This document shows positions 50,001-60,292 of a stretch of 64,000 nucleotides of DNA, piece after piece; positions within the stretch are counted from its first letter, which is position 1; each line of letters starts with the position of its first letter. This stretch comes from Antitrichia curtipendula (Eukaryota; Streptophyta; Bryopsida; Hypnales; Leucodontaceae). The notes below the pieces were generated by a model. It worked only from the letters and a program-made list of their open reading frames with translations. It did no database searches and was not told where the DNA came from. The stretch covers positions 19,060,725 through 19,124,724 of the forward strand of contig OX579634.1 in assembly GCA_951230915.1 (NCBI GenBank), read 5' to 3'. A program made the position numbers and the translations under genes.

Positions 50001-53000
50001 GCTGCTGCTGCTGCTCAAAGAAAATTCTATGAAAAGTATCCCGATTCCGCGGATTGGACTTCAACTGCAGTTTCTGAGTGGGTCTCCAAAGCTATTGATA
50101 AGGTCAAGGTGGCTTCTCATTCCGAATTGAAGAAGCAGCTTCCCATTGCAGATCCAAAACATACGATTGCATTTTTGGAGCAAGTCAAGCTTCACTATGA
50201 AACTCATGACGACAATCCGGAGATGACCCAAGAGAAACTTTGGATGTTGGCAACTTCAGCAATGGATACTTCCATGAAGATCAAGTGGCTTGAGAGATGG
50301 AACAAGTCTCCTTCTCTTCGTGAGGCTCTCAAGTTCCCTAAACCAAAATTCAGTGACCTTGAATTTCCAGAGTGGCTTCATAAAGCTACATGGTGGGCTC
50401 AAGTAAGTACTTATCTTTCTTTCCTATAGTTTTAGTATTAATTCTAACACCATATTCATTACATATTTGTTATTTCCAATCTCTGATTTCAAATACTGTT
50501 CAGGTCCAGTCCACCTGATCTGCACCAGAGTTTGAGAAACTGGAATGTTGAAGTGATGATAACTTACTCAGATTTTATCCAAACTGGGCATATAAGGTGT
50601 TTTTTGACATCTACCGAATCTGTAGATGTCAAAAAACACCTTATATGCCCAGTTTGGACAAAATCTGAGTAAGTTATCATCACTTCAACATTCCAGTTTC
50701 TCAAACTCTGGTGCAGATCAGGTGGACTGGACCTGAACAGTATTTTCTCAAATTCACTAAAGTCTTTCATTACAATGAATATGGTGTATTCTTTGAACCT
50801 TGTGGATCAATCAAAACATTCTTCTAATTTACAATTTATGTGCATGGCAGTTGGCTATTGAGACCGAAAAACTCTTCAATGCTACAGTGGCTGATTTGGA
50901 CGTATCTATTAACTATCTTCCTGATGGTATGGATCCTTTGCCTACCATTTTTGATTATGTGGAGACTATGCGCATATTGTTGTGGGATACTGCATTTTTC
51001 CGTGAGTTTGCTGTGAATAAGGGGGTTCACAAGAATAATAAGATAGAGAAGCAACTCAACTTCAAGTCAGCCATGCAAAGGGTGCTTTATAGATACTTCA
51101 AGTATGTCCTCTTCCCTGCCAAAGCCATTTCCAAGACTCCCACTTTCTTTGCCAATTATTTGGACAAAGAAAGTGAAGAGTGTATGTTCACAGAGGGGAT
51201 CATGGCATCTTGGGATCCCATACATTGGGAAAAATGTGGGTGGTATTTGGATTGTCCCCTCAAAAGACCACCAACTTTTGATATTGTCCTTCGAGATTCT
51301 ATTGAGCCCGCCTTCAAGGGTATAGCTATAGATGTTCCTAAGAAAGCAGATAAGGAAGCAACCAAGAAGACCAGGAAGACCAGGTTAAAGAAGTTGGTGG
51401 TTGAACTTGATGATTCCAGTGAAGATGTACTAGTTCAAGACACTATCAAGAGCCTTGTGGTTACTGGACCTTCATCTTCGAATGTTGAAGCTACACTCCC
51501 TGCTTTAAAGCGCCAGAAGACGTCTTCTACTCCCGTGGTTTTAGTACCAACCTCCTCTCCTATTTTTGAGCTACCTCCCAAGCTTAAAGGTATGAGGAGT
51601 ACATTGGCTCCTTTGTCTACCAATCATACATCTTCTGATCTAATCTTGAACGATTCTTTTGTTAGAATCATTGAAGAAAAAAAGAAGAATGGTACATTTG
51701 GAGTACCATATGAGAACATTGTGGCTTTTCTCTCAAAGGTTAGTTTATTTGTTTTATTTCCATCTCATTTTGATTGTTATGTAATCTTACATATTCTACA
51801 TCATTTACATCTTCTCATTTTTGTTCTTCTTTGACATTGACATCTTCTATTATGAATTAACATTTTTGAAATTTATCTTTACAGGTTGGTGAAGGTAGAG
51901 AGTTCTTTTTTGATGGCAAAATCCAAAAGAGACCAGCTGTAGACCTCATCATTGCAGAATATCCAGATGGTCTTCCAATTCCAGGGGTTTCAAATCCATC
52001 ATCTGAAATTCCTCATTGGAATGCTAGCATTCCAAGTTTCCTCCAAGTAATGATGGCATTCTCTCTTACCTATCTTCATGATGATGGAGCATTTCTTCTA
52101 TTTTATCCTGACAGTTCCACAGTGAAGAGAGAAGTGGCTGGATTCTTCAAGAACTACAAGTTGAAGATCAAGGATGAGTGGACTATCATAAATTGCTTAC
52201 ATTTGGCCAATCCTATGAATCCATCCAAATTTGTAAGTACTACTTTCAATCTTTTGTTTTTAGCTTTGATCCACTTGTAGATGTCATTTATTTTGATTTC
52301 AAGTAACACCATATTCGTTATTTCCAATCTCTGATTTCAAATACTGTTCAGGTCCAGTCCACCTGATCTGCACCAGAGATTGGAAAACTGGAATGTTGAA
52401 GTGACGATAACTTACTCAGTTTTTGTCCAAACTGGGCATATGAGGTGTTTTTTGACATCTACAGATTCTGTAGATGTCAAAAAACACCTCATATGCCCAG
52501 TTTGGACAAAAACTGAGTAAGTTATCGTCACTTCAACATTCCAGTTTTCCAATCTCTGGTGCAGATCAGGTGGACTGGACCTGAACAGTATTTTCTCAAA
52601 TTCACTGAAGTCTTTTATTATAATGAATTTTGCGTTTAAATGTACAATCTAACTTGGTTTTAATTTTGATTTGCAGACTTTGAAGTTCAAGGCTTTGTTG
52701 TTGGTTCGATCATTTGCCTCTCCCATTGCTAGGCAACCTCAAGAGCTTCAGATTTCTATTGATCCCTCAATTCCTGAGGTTGATTTAACTACAGATGACG
52801 TCCTCTTCAACACTATTACGACGACAACTCAATCATGTAGAAAGGAAGATGGCAAGCCATGGAGGGGTGCTAAGGAGAAGTCAAAGGTTCTCATGAAGCT
52901 TTTTGTTCATGGCTTGACCCCTACAAGTGGTATTGTGGCAGACATGACTGCCTCTACAGGTATTGTAATCTATATCATTGAATCATAGTTTTTTGTATTT

Positions 53001-53605
53001 TCTAATTTGATTTTTCTATCTACCCTTAAATTCTAATGTATTTGTAATGTCAATTTACTGTCTTATACAGGTTCTTCCATCAAAGCAGCTCATTCATCTA
53101 ATCGTCATATTTTAGCATTAGAAAGTGATGCCAAGCTCTTTGATGAGGTACTGAAGCCATTACAAACACCTACAATCATCTCCAAGGCTCTTGATTCTAC
53201 TACCTCGGATGATGGTATGGAGATTGATGATGACTCTCCAATTGAAGATGTCGAACTACTTGACTTATGTGAGTAAGTTTTATTTTTATTTTTCAATAAT
53301 TTCGATTCAAAGTTTTGTATTTTGAATTTTAATTTGTTACTATATACTCAAACATATGATTTGTTGTTTGCAGTTGGATGAGTCCATCACCAAGACGCAC
53401 TTTGCCTTTTTATCGACATCCTGGATTTCTTAGAAGTCTTTCTTTGAGTCCTTGTGGCCTACCTATTTATGTCGTACATTTAGCATTAGCTTATGTTGAT
53501 GCTTCATCTGATTTATCTTCAATCTCTTTATCACCTCATAGATCTTATGATCCCAGAGTATGTTCTTATTTCGAACTCAGTGCATCTGAGTCAGACGATA
53601 TTTGA
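47033..53605 (+). CDS. ParB/Srx-like plus beta-class DNA methyltransferase-like accessory protein
   Basis: I infer ten exons: 47,033-47,443; 47,947-48,103; 48,884-49,472; 49,619-49,817; 49,986-50,402; 50,851-51,738; 51,885-52,232; 52,677-52,959; 53,071-53,272; 53,374-53,605. All introns are GT-AG, phases agree at every junction, and the total (3,726 nt) gives 1,241 aa. Residues 1-137 are basic then acidic. Residues about 239-340 contain INIPLCRMISLPVVRP and FVVWDGNHRLQAW, like the ParB/sulfiredoxin fold. Residues about 700-890 are a Lys/Ser-rich linker with likely nuclear signals. From about 888 the order fits a beta-class N4C/N6A methyltransferase: DLIIAEYPDG (motif IV position, 907-916), YLHDDGAFLLFYP, KPWRGAKEKS (about 1063), GIVADMTASTG (motif I position) and NRHILALESD. 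Motif IV lacks the D/N/S-P-P-Y/F signature and motif I is altered, so catalysis is doubtful. Exon edges are predictions. Confidence 0.78.
47535..47885 (+). other. Conserved intron-1 block of the accessory gene (inner copy)
   Basis: It aligns with 34,600-34,965 of the outer copy: ACGGCCTAAAAAC, GATTTTCAGCAG, TTTTGTAAAATCGCACG, TTTGAAAAAAATCAGAGT and CATCTACCAATTTTATAC before a T-run. It has no open frame conserved between the two copies. Confidence 0.55.
48138..48760 (+). repeat. Palindrome-cored repeat array in intron 2 of the inner accessory gene
   Basis: About eight irregular units each centre on CAGCCGTTGACGGCTG or a variant, usually preceded by CTAGACCC and followed by CACTTTTTGAGACA. 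Clear examples are at 48,138-48,153, 48,264-48,279, 48,393-48,408, about 48,640 and about 48,743. Spacing varies from about 50 to 140 bp. The array occupies the same intron as the 115-bp repeat in the outer copy but has a different consensus; both share the short core CGTTRACG. Confidence 0.88.
50447..50787. mobile_element. Fold-back MITE in intron 5 of the inner accessory gene
   Basis: The outer ends are ACACCATATTCATT (50447) and AATGAATATGGTGT (ending 50787). Inside is a 253-bp near-perfect palindrome (50,492-50,744) with arms of about 120 bp and a loop of a few bases at about 50,618. ATTCT occurs on both sides and may be a 5-bp duplication. The corresponding intron of the outer copy lacks it, so it arrived after the two giant elements separated. 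Transcripts would form a long hairpin. Confidence 0.85.
52316..52635. mobile_element. Fold-back MITE in intron 7 of the inner accessory gene
   Basis: This is the second member of the family at 50,447. The left end reads ACACCATATTCGTT; the right end is degenerate (ATAATGAATTTTGCG). The 253-bp inner palindrome (52,340-52,592) has arms that are identical to each other as far as I can read, while differing at several positions from the first copy. Confidence 0.82.
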
Positions 53606-54229
53606 GTTCAATTTCATGCTTTTATATTTGATTTCTATTTACTTTTTGTTTAACTAAATCTAACTATGCATGATGTGGCAAATGGCAACAATTCCATTTG
53701 ATGGCCTTCAACTTCACTTCATGTCCACATTGCCTTTGAGCTTGTCTATGCCCAAATTGTCTTGAGCTTATGATTCATTCATTAAATTTACATGAAGGTC
53801 AACAATTAAGACTACATTTATCACTTAGTTATAAGCTCAAGACCATTGTTCATGCTCTAATGCTTGTAAAATTTTGCCTATCATTCAATTTATATTCAAT
53901 CTCTACAACCCATATTTATTGTCCCTTCTATTTTTAAATTGATAAATGTTCCCTTAAAATTTTGGTATTATGTTGCATTGTATTATTTTAATATATATCT
54001 TGTACTGAGATATTCTAAACCACTATATACACCTATTTTCATTATGTGTTACATTCAAAAACCTCCTATTTTATAATATTTCATTTTTTAAAAATAGAAT
54101 GGTTCAATTCTGGGGGGCAAAATCTCATAGGAATATATTCATTTGTTATTCATTTGGACTATAGATCCTTACATTTATTTCCACGGTCATAGGACTTGAA
54201 CAAATTTAGGAATACTAAATGGATAAAAA

Positions 54230-54295
54230 AATGGAGGCTCACAGGCTCACAGGCTCACAAGCTCACGCTCACAAGCTCACAAACTAGCATCCCCG
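54230..54295 (-). repeat. Right terminal inverted repeat of inner giant element
   Basis: Repeated GGCTCACA and GCTCACG units ending AACTAGCATCCCCG at 54295, next to the duplicated target ACTACAACC. Read on the complement it matches the left end from GCTAG inward. Confidence 0.88.
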
Positions 54296-54984
54296 ACTAC
54301 AACCTTGCATATTATTACATTCTTGAATTCTTTTGTATTCTTGTGACCCTTGGTGTAGCGGTAAAGGTCATCATCATTCTATTTCACACCCATTCTAAAA
54401 GACATCTTCATTTAAGAAGACAACTTCTAGGAATTTTTATCAATTTAATCTTTTTTTTCTCAATTGGAAACATGGTGTAGAACTTAGATAAGAACATGCA
54501 ATTAGAGCTTGTAAATGTTGGTGTAAGCATGCTTAGAAATAAATTCAACAAATCTCAATAATGCTTGAAAAGAATTGTAAATTATAATTGGAAATATTAC
54601 CCTCTCTAAAATGGTTTCATAATATGATGTAAGCACATTTTCCTAGTTTTCTAGAAGTCACAGTAAACCTTGGATCTAAGGTACTTTGTATTTGAACCTT
54701 ACCCTAAATAAATAATTATGATTGTAATCATCCCAATTATTTTTCATTCAGTGCTATAAACAACAAATGAATTTCATTCAACAAAATTAAGTATAAAAAT
54801 TCATCCAATTCCATTCATTCACATTCATCCTCTTTGGGCACATTTATAGGCATATACATTTCTATCCTACACCACAAACATAGACATCTTATTGTGAAAA
54901 AATTTGACCTATGACCAAGAAAAAGTCATAGCTCATAGGTACCACTATCTACAATTGTAGGTCTTTATTCTAAAAAAATGTAGG

Positions 54985-55058
54985 CTCACAGGCTCATAGG
55001 TTCACAGGCTCATAGGTTCACAGGCTCACGCTCACAAGCTCACAAACTAGCATCCCCG
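54985..55058 (-). repeat. Right terminal inverted repeat of outer giant element
   Basis: GGCTCACA, GGCTCATAGGTTCACA and GCTCACG units ending AACTAGCATCCCCG at 55058, next to the duplicated target AGTTTGAAG. The outer copy's last ~750 bp (54,305-55,058) are separated from the rest of it by the nested inner copy. Confidence 0.88.
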
Positions 55059-55067
55059 AGTTTGAAG

Positions 55068-56791
55068 GCATTTTTGACCACCTTTAAGATGAGGTGCATT
55101 CCGAGGTGAGTTTCTAATTCTTTCTTCCCTCTTTGAATTATCTAAATTAGCCATTTAAAACATAGCCAAAACACAAGTACAAGCCAGAGTGTCAAGACTA
55201 AGTTTTTCCAAAGTTTAGATAGAAAAATCTTGTAGAGCTTGTTTAGAGGTTTCCTAAAATGTATGACACTTAGGAATTAGAGTCAAATTGAGAGAAATAA
55301 TAGCGGATGAAGTTTAGGAGTCATATTGGATGAAAATTATTCATTTCATCCAAGAAGAACAAGAACAAAAACTTAGATAGTGTTAGAAATCTAAAAGTCA
55401 AAAGTGAAAACAAAAGTGGATTTTGAATTGCAGATCAATAGAAAATAGCGGATGAAGTTTGAAATATCGATTAGTGGTCAAACTTCATCCACTCATAACT
55501 TTCACTACAAAGGTCCAAATCTAAATTTCTTTATTAGTTTGGATAGATAGTTCTGTACTCTACAAGAATCCAAAGTCCAAAGTCCAAAACAATAAATTGA
55601 CAGAATAAAGTCCCGAACCTTAGGAATAAGGTAGGAAATAGAATAGAACCTTTAAAGACAACCAAGTAGAAAATTAGAGTTAGAATTAGATAGAAGGAAC
55701 TTAGAGGAGTCCAAACCTATGTCAATCTCAAGAAAATACCCAAAACTCCAATAGTTATAGAAGGATGAAACTCGAGTCAAGAAACGGATGAAGTCAGTTG
55801 AAAATTGTCCATCCAAGTCCAAACTTGGAACATAAGTAGTTTAAGTCTAGGGTCCAAAATTCAAAATCAATTGAAATAGGAAAGGAGTATAAAGTAGTGA
55901 ACGAAGGTTAGATAGTCTCTTAAAGGCTCAAACTTCTTGAAGTCAAAGCTTCTTGTAGGAACATCCAAATCTTGCAAGTCTTATGTTTTCAGAAATAGTG
56001 TGATTTGAACTACACTTTAGAGGAGTGAAATTTAGATTATAGCCACTTTTATGAAAAAATCACAGCAACCTAAAGACTTCGGATTATTTAGAATTAGTCT
56101 TTGCAATTAGAGTAGTTTTTGGTGACTTTTTTGTGAATTTGTAGAACTTTAGGTACTTAGAAAGATCCATTCCTTGAAAGGCACAATGGATTGACGTAAC
56201 TAGGAATCCATTAGGACAAAAGCTCAAGTACAAGAATATGGTTGACTTCCCATAGAGTCACCTTTTGTAGTTCAAAAAATTATGAATTTTTTGGGGTATC
56301 TTCTAGGAAGTCCCAAAATGCTACTCGCAAGTTTTCATATTAACCTTCCTCTAATTATGGGAGGATCTCAATTACAACTTCCTATTTTTATTCCTTCAAG
56401 GAAAAATCATTTTTGTATAAGAGAATCTAAGTGAGCTCTTGGCATGTATTTATGCTAAGAACACCTCTCTCCAATCTTTGAACGCACATGTTTTTAAAAC
56501 AACAAATTTAAACTTATACATATAAAGTAACTTTTTCCAAATCTTACGAATTGGATGGTGGCCTCTATATGGATCATCCAAAAGGACTCCTACAAACTAG
56601 TAGGACATTTGTCAACTTGTACTACCAACTCATTTAGCCTATACTTGTCACATGCGCTCAAAGGTAAATCCAATAATAGTCTAATTTAGGTGTTCTTCTA
56701 CTATTTTGTCAACAAGGCTTAATCTTATCTCAAATTCCTCATCAACATTCTAAACAACCAATTAGAGTCTAGAAAAGAAAAATGAAAGTAT
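55068..56791. other. Gene-free stretch right of the giant elements
   Basis: No gene is seen. The part around 55,170-55,450 (with GCGGATGAAGTTT and TGGATGAAAATTATTC) is an inverted relative of 21,470-21,640 (ATTTTCATCCAATTTGTCCC, AACTTCATTC), so both belong to one unclassified dispersed repeat. The remainder is anonymous AT-rich DNA. Confidence 0.45.
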
Positions 56792-56795
56792 TTAA

Positions 56796-57666
56796 TCCCT
56801 AAAGTTCCTTAACTATGTTTTCATCCAAAACATTCCGAAACTACCATTTCTAGTACAAGTAAAAAATATAGAAAAAAAACATTTTTAGACACATGAAACT
56901 GTTGGATCTTATGGTACTCTGGTTTGAGAAGATGTGAAAAAATTCAGAATTTTCCATTGTGTGGATTGCAAGATATAAGCATTTAAAGTCACAATTTTTT
57001 TTTTCTTGGCCCTGCAAAAAATTGGGCAGCTGACTTTAGAAGGTTACATTTGTATGAAAAAATGTCCAAAATGGTGGTGCTTCTTTGGATTCATTCTTTA
57101 AGGCAAGTTGACTATATGCTTGAAAAAATTCAGATCATTTGGTATTGTACAACATATAGGAAAAAAATAGTAAGTTGAAAGAAGTAGATAATGATTCAAA
57201 ATACAAAATTGTTAAGAATTTAGTTATGCCAATCCCAATGGTTGCAATACTATAATAAATAATCTACATCCTATAATTTTTTTCTTTCCAAAAATATTGA
57301 AAATTGAATTAAATAAAGGACTTCAAATTTTTATTTAAGAGTAGAGAATCTATACTTGCCCACAAAATAAAAATCGTCATAGCTTTTGATTCACTAATAA
57401 AAATGGAATGATTCAAAGCTTTCCACATGTATGTAAATCTAGAAAACCAATTTCAAATATTCATTTTTGAAAAAAGTGATTTCTTTTAGGTGCCTAGGCT
57501 ACCTGAGTTGAGAAACAAACATCATTTTGCATCTTAACTTTTCACTTGTATATTCAAATGAAATGAAATTGAGCACTCATAGGAGATATTCCTCGTCTAC
57601 ATTTTGTACAAAAAATTCAGCCTAAAATAAGTCAAATCTTTGCTCACAAGGCTGGTCCTTTAGGAA
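56796..57666 (+). mobile_element. TTAA-flanked non-autonomous element, degenerate copy
   Basis: Left end TCCCTAAAG after TTAA (56792-56795); right end TCCTTTAGGAA before TTAA (57667-57670). The family blocks AACTATGTTTTCATCC, GGGCAGCTGACTTTAGAAGG and AAAGCTTTCCACATGTATG are present in order. It has lost some bases near the right end. No coding capacity. Confidence 0.85.
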
Positions 57667-57670
57667 TTAA

Positions 57671-58872
57671 GACACTTCTAAACTTTTGGGAACAACACAT
57701 TGTTTGTAGGGACTTCTACTAAACACAATGCTAACACTCTTTTAAGGTCTTTTCAACTATAAATTCAACTAAAAATGAGCAAAAGCAGGAAAAACAAATC
57801 CTAAGATCTATGTGACAACTATAGGGCTCACATATGGCGGTCATTTGCGATACGAGTGTAAATTGTGAGGACCCTAGAGTCTTTTGCTAACACTAAATCC
57901 AGGCATACAACCAATTTTTCCTAGTCACTCGGCTAGTTTGGACTATATGTCAAGCTCTCATTTGAGATTAATTCTACACGATTTGTTTCTAAATATGTGC
58001 TTTTTAATTTTAAATCATCTATGACAAACATAATTTAAGGGAGAATGGAATCCTAATAACATGGAAATAGCGGGAATACAAAAATAGCAAAATAAAGCAA
58101 AATCTTGGTGTGCATTTGGTAAAAAAATGAGATTGAGAACTACAAAGTACTAGTTTAAAATTAAGAAGCACATATTTGGACACAAATTTTGTAGAATTAA
58201 TCTCAAATGGGACTATTTTGTAATCTCACTCTACTTCATGAGTTATATAATGTAAAAATGTACCTACCCAAACAACCCTCCAATGCAGAAGTCAATAAAA
58301 TTGGCAAATGAATTTAACATCATAACATATGCTCTTGGTGCAACAAAACAAAGGAGTTCCCACATACATGTCCTTGAGTTGTACAACGCACATATTTGCC
58401 TATATACATTGCAAATCAATACTCTCCATCAAAATCTCAAAGTATAATAGATGCCCCCAAAATACTACAGCATAATAGAAAACATACAAGTTTTCTTACG
58501 TAAGATATGAGCTATATCTTTTGTGAGCACGAACTCAAACCATTATTGGCCATGAGCCCTGTAAAATAAAAGATTTGAAATATATTGTTTTGAATGATGA
58601 CATTAAAAGAAAACTTTTAATGTTCGATTTCAAATACACAATGTCCACAACAGAACATAAGATGTCCGCGGGGACATCAAAATGTCACAGGTATGGATCT
58701 CAATTTGGGATAGATTTTCATGGATGTTGCATATGACAATGGCAAATTAAAGTGAAAACAAGTTGGTTCTACCATTGACTTTGAGATTTTTTAACATAGC
58801 GGAGGGTATATTGATGTTCTTAGGATTGATTGAAACACATTAATTGTCATGTCAACTTCATTGATCCATTTT
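57671..58872. other. Gene-free stretch
   Basis: AT-rich DNA without a recognisable gene. Two segments near 57,950-58,020 and 58,135-58,215 are inverted relatives: both contain AGATTAATTCTACA or its complement, with CTCATTTGAG-type ends. They flank about 110 bp and suggest a small decayed fold-back. Confidence 0.4.
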
Positions 58873-59300
58873 CACTACAAGAATATCTATGGAAATTATT
58901 ATGGTCTTGGATAAAACAATTGCCCGAGTTAAAAAAAAGAAGATGGAAAACTACATGGTAGGCTTTGGAGGAAAAATATGACCTAGTGTATGATGTGGCA
59001 ATTGACGTGAAAATTAAGTGATGTAGCATTGAATAATGTTGACATGACATGCTTCGTTAACTTTGTATAACGGGTTTGTGCTTTACATATTCAATGATGT
59101 TTTTAGAGACTTTGACGGAGGTATGAATACATTTTTGGAGACATCAATAGAGATGTCAGGATGTTTTAGAAGACATCAATGGAGATGTCATGATGTTTTG
59201 AAAGACGTACACTGAGACATTGCAACGTTTTGGAAGATGTAAATTGAGATGTCACAACGTTTTTGGAGATGTCAAGAGCACTTTAGGATGTTTTGGGAAA
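58873..59300 (+). repeat. CACTA-type terminus followed by a ~35-bp degenerate tandem repeat
   Basis: CACTACAAGAATATC at 58,873 matches the plant CACTA terminus. Between about 59,095 and 59,300 a degenerate unit containing GGAGATGTCA and GATGTTTTGGAAGA repeats about six times and could be subterminal repeats. I found no matching right end, so this may be a truncated or rearranged element. A second CACTA-like start, CACTAGTAGAAAAATAG at 59,452, is also unpaired. Confidence 0.5.
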
Positions 59301-59704
59301 CATTACTACTTTACTATAAGCAAGATTGACTTCATCTTTGTACAAATGTGAACTTCTACCTTGTGCTATCTAATGTGCATTTCATGACATTCATAGGAAA
59401 GAAAAAATTTTGTGAGCATTTATTTATCCACCCTTGGAATTTAAATGTGCACACTAGTAGAAAAATAGTGACCAAATCAACAAAACATCAACACAAAACT
59501 GTTGATTTTGATACTGTATCGTCCGTTTGAACAATTTTTTTTTAATTTTGGTAAAAACTGCCAAAATCAACAAATTTTTTTGTTGATTTGGATACCACAA
59601 CTCTAAATCAACGAAAAAATCAACACCTTTTTTTTAAAATTTTGACACTCAAGAATTCTATAAATAATGTGATTTTAAAAACAACAACTAAATCATTCAC
59701 AATT

Positions 59705-60078
59705 TGGTATTTTTCAAAGTCAGCAAACTTCATAGGCCATTTAGGAATAGAAAAACAACTTTTTCTTAAAGATTTTGAACTAAAAAAAGTTGCTTAATCA
59801 AATTATCTTTCATCTCTAAAAAACCGTTTGCAAGTCTACAATCAAAAGTTATGAATAAATTTCAGAGAGGGGTTGAATTGAACTTTTTTTTTGACATCAT
59901 AAAAGACCCTCTCTGGAATTTATTCTTAACTTATTATTGGAGACTTGAAATTGCAAACGGATTCTTGGAGATGAAAGATACTTTGATTTATCAACTTTTT
60001 TTAGTTCAAAGTTTTAAATAAAAAGGTGTTTTTCTATTATTAAATGTCCTCTACAGTCTACTGACTTTTAAAAATACC
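59705..60078. repeat. Fold-back hairpin, first of two adjacent copies
   Basis: The left arm runs from about 59,705 (AAAGTCAGCAAACTTC) to about 59,885; the right arm is its imperfect complement to about 60,078 (AGTCTACTGACTTTTAAAA). Around the centre lie TCAGAGAGGGGT and ACCCTCTCTGGAA. The same arm consensus is found at 60,293-60,671 and, degenerate, at 8,225-8,500. Confidence 0.75.
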
Positions 60079-60180
60079 GAAAAAAACAAAACCTAAACTA
60101 CATAAATAAAAAAGTATTCCACTCATGTACATGTGGTGCAGTGATTTGGACCTTGCACCCCAAGTAAGGTTAAACTTTTT

Positions 60181-60230
60181 GGAATCTATTGGAATCTATT
60201 GGAATCTATTAGAATCTATTGGAATCTTTT
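60181..60230 (+). repeat. 10-bp tandem repeat, five units
   Basis: GGAATCTATT occurs three times, then AGAATCTATT, then GGAATCTTTT. A short perfect-to-near-perfect microrepeat between the two hairpins. Confidence 0.9.
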
Positions 60231-60292
60231 GGAGTTTTTTAAATCTTCATTGTAAAATGTAGTTTGTTTTTTCAATTAACTATTCACAACTC

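Larger units (their letters stand above)
42200..54295. mobile_element. Giant Mutator-like element, inner copy, apparently intact
   Basis: The left end begins CAACGACGCTAGTATGTGAG (42200). The right end, read on the complement from 54295, begins CGGGGATGCTAGTTTGTGAG. ACTACAACC flanks both sides (42191-42199 and 54296-54304). The element is 12,096 bp and sits about 65 bp beyond the last exon of the outer copy's accessory gene, so it inserted into its own relative. It encodes an open MULE transposase (minus strand) and an open ten-exon accessory gene (plus strand) from a shared intergenic region. Subterminal phrases with the core ATGACCGTGGATTT (about 42,409) and the inverse TCCACGGTCAT (about 54,180) extend the inverted similarity to about 200 bp. 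Confidence 0.92.
28950..55058. mobile_element. Giant Mutator-like element, outer copy, containing a nested second copy
   Basis: The left end begins CAACGACGCTAGCATGTGAG (28950). The right end, read inward on the minus strand from 55058, begins CGGGGATGCTAGTTTGTGAG. The 9-bp sequence AGTTTGAAG flanks both (28941-28949, 55059-55067), the duplication length typical of Mutator/MULE elements. Termini consist of GTGAGC-rich repeats, and a shared subterminal phrase CATGACCGTGGATTT lies at about 29,138. Without the nested copy (42,200-54,295 plus its duplication) the element is about 14 kb. It carries a dead MULE transposase (minus strand) and a dead divergent accessory gene (plus strand). It has also received a 563-bp element at 31,286 and a TTAA element at 35,885. 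Confidence 0.88.

Noticed and set aside
54196..54480. 94-codon open frame spanning the inner element's right end
   Set aside because: It crosses the GCTCACA terminal repeats and the target duplication, so it cannot be an old gene.
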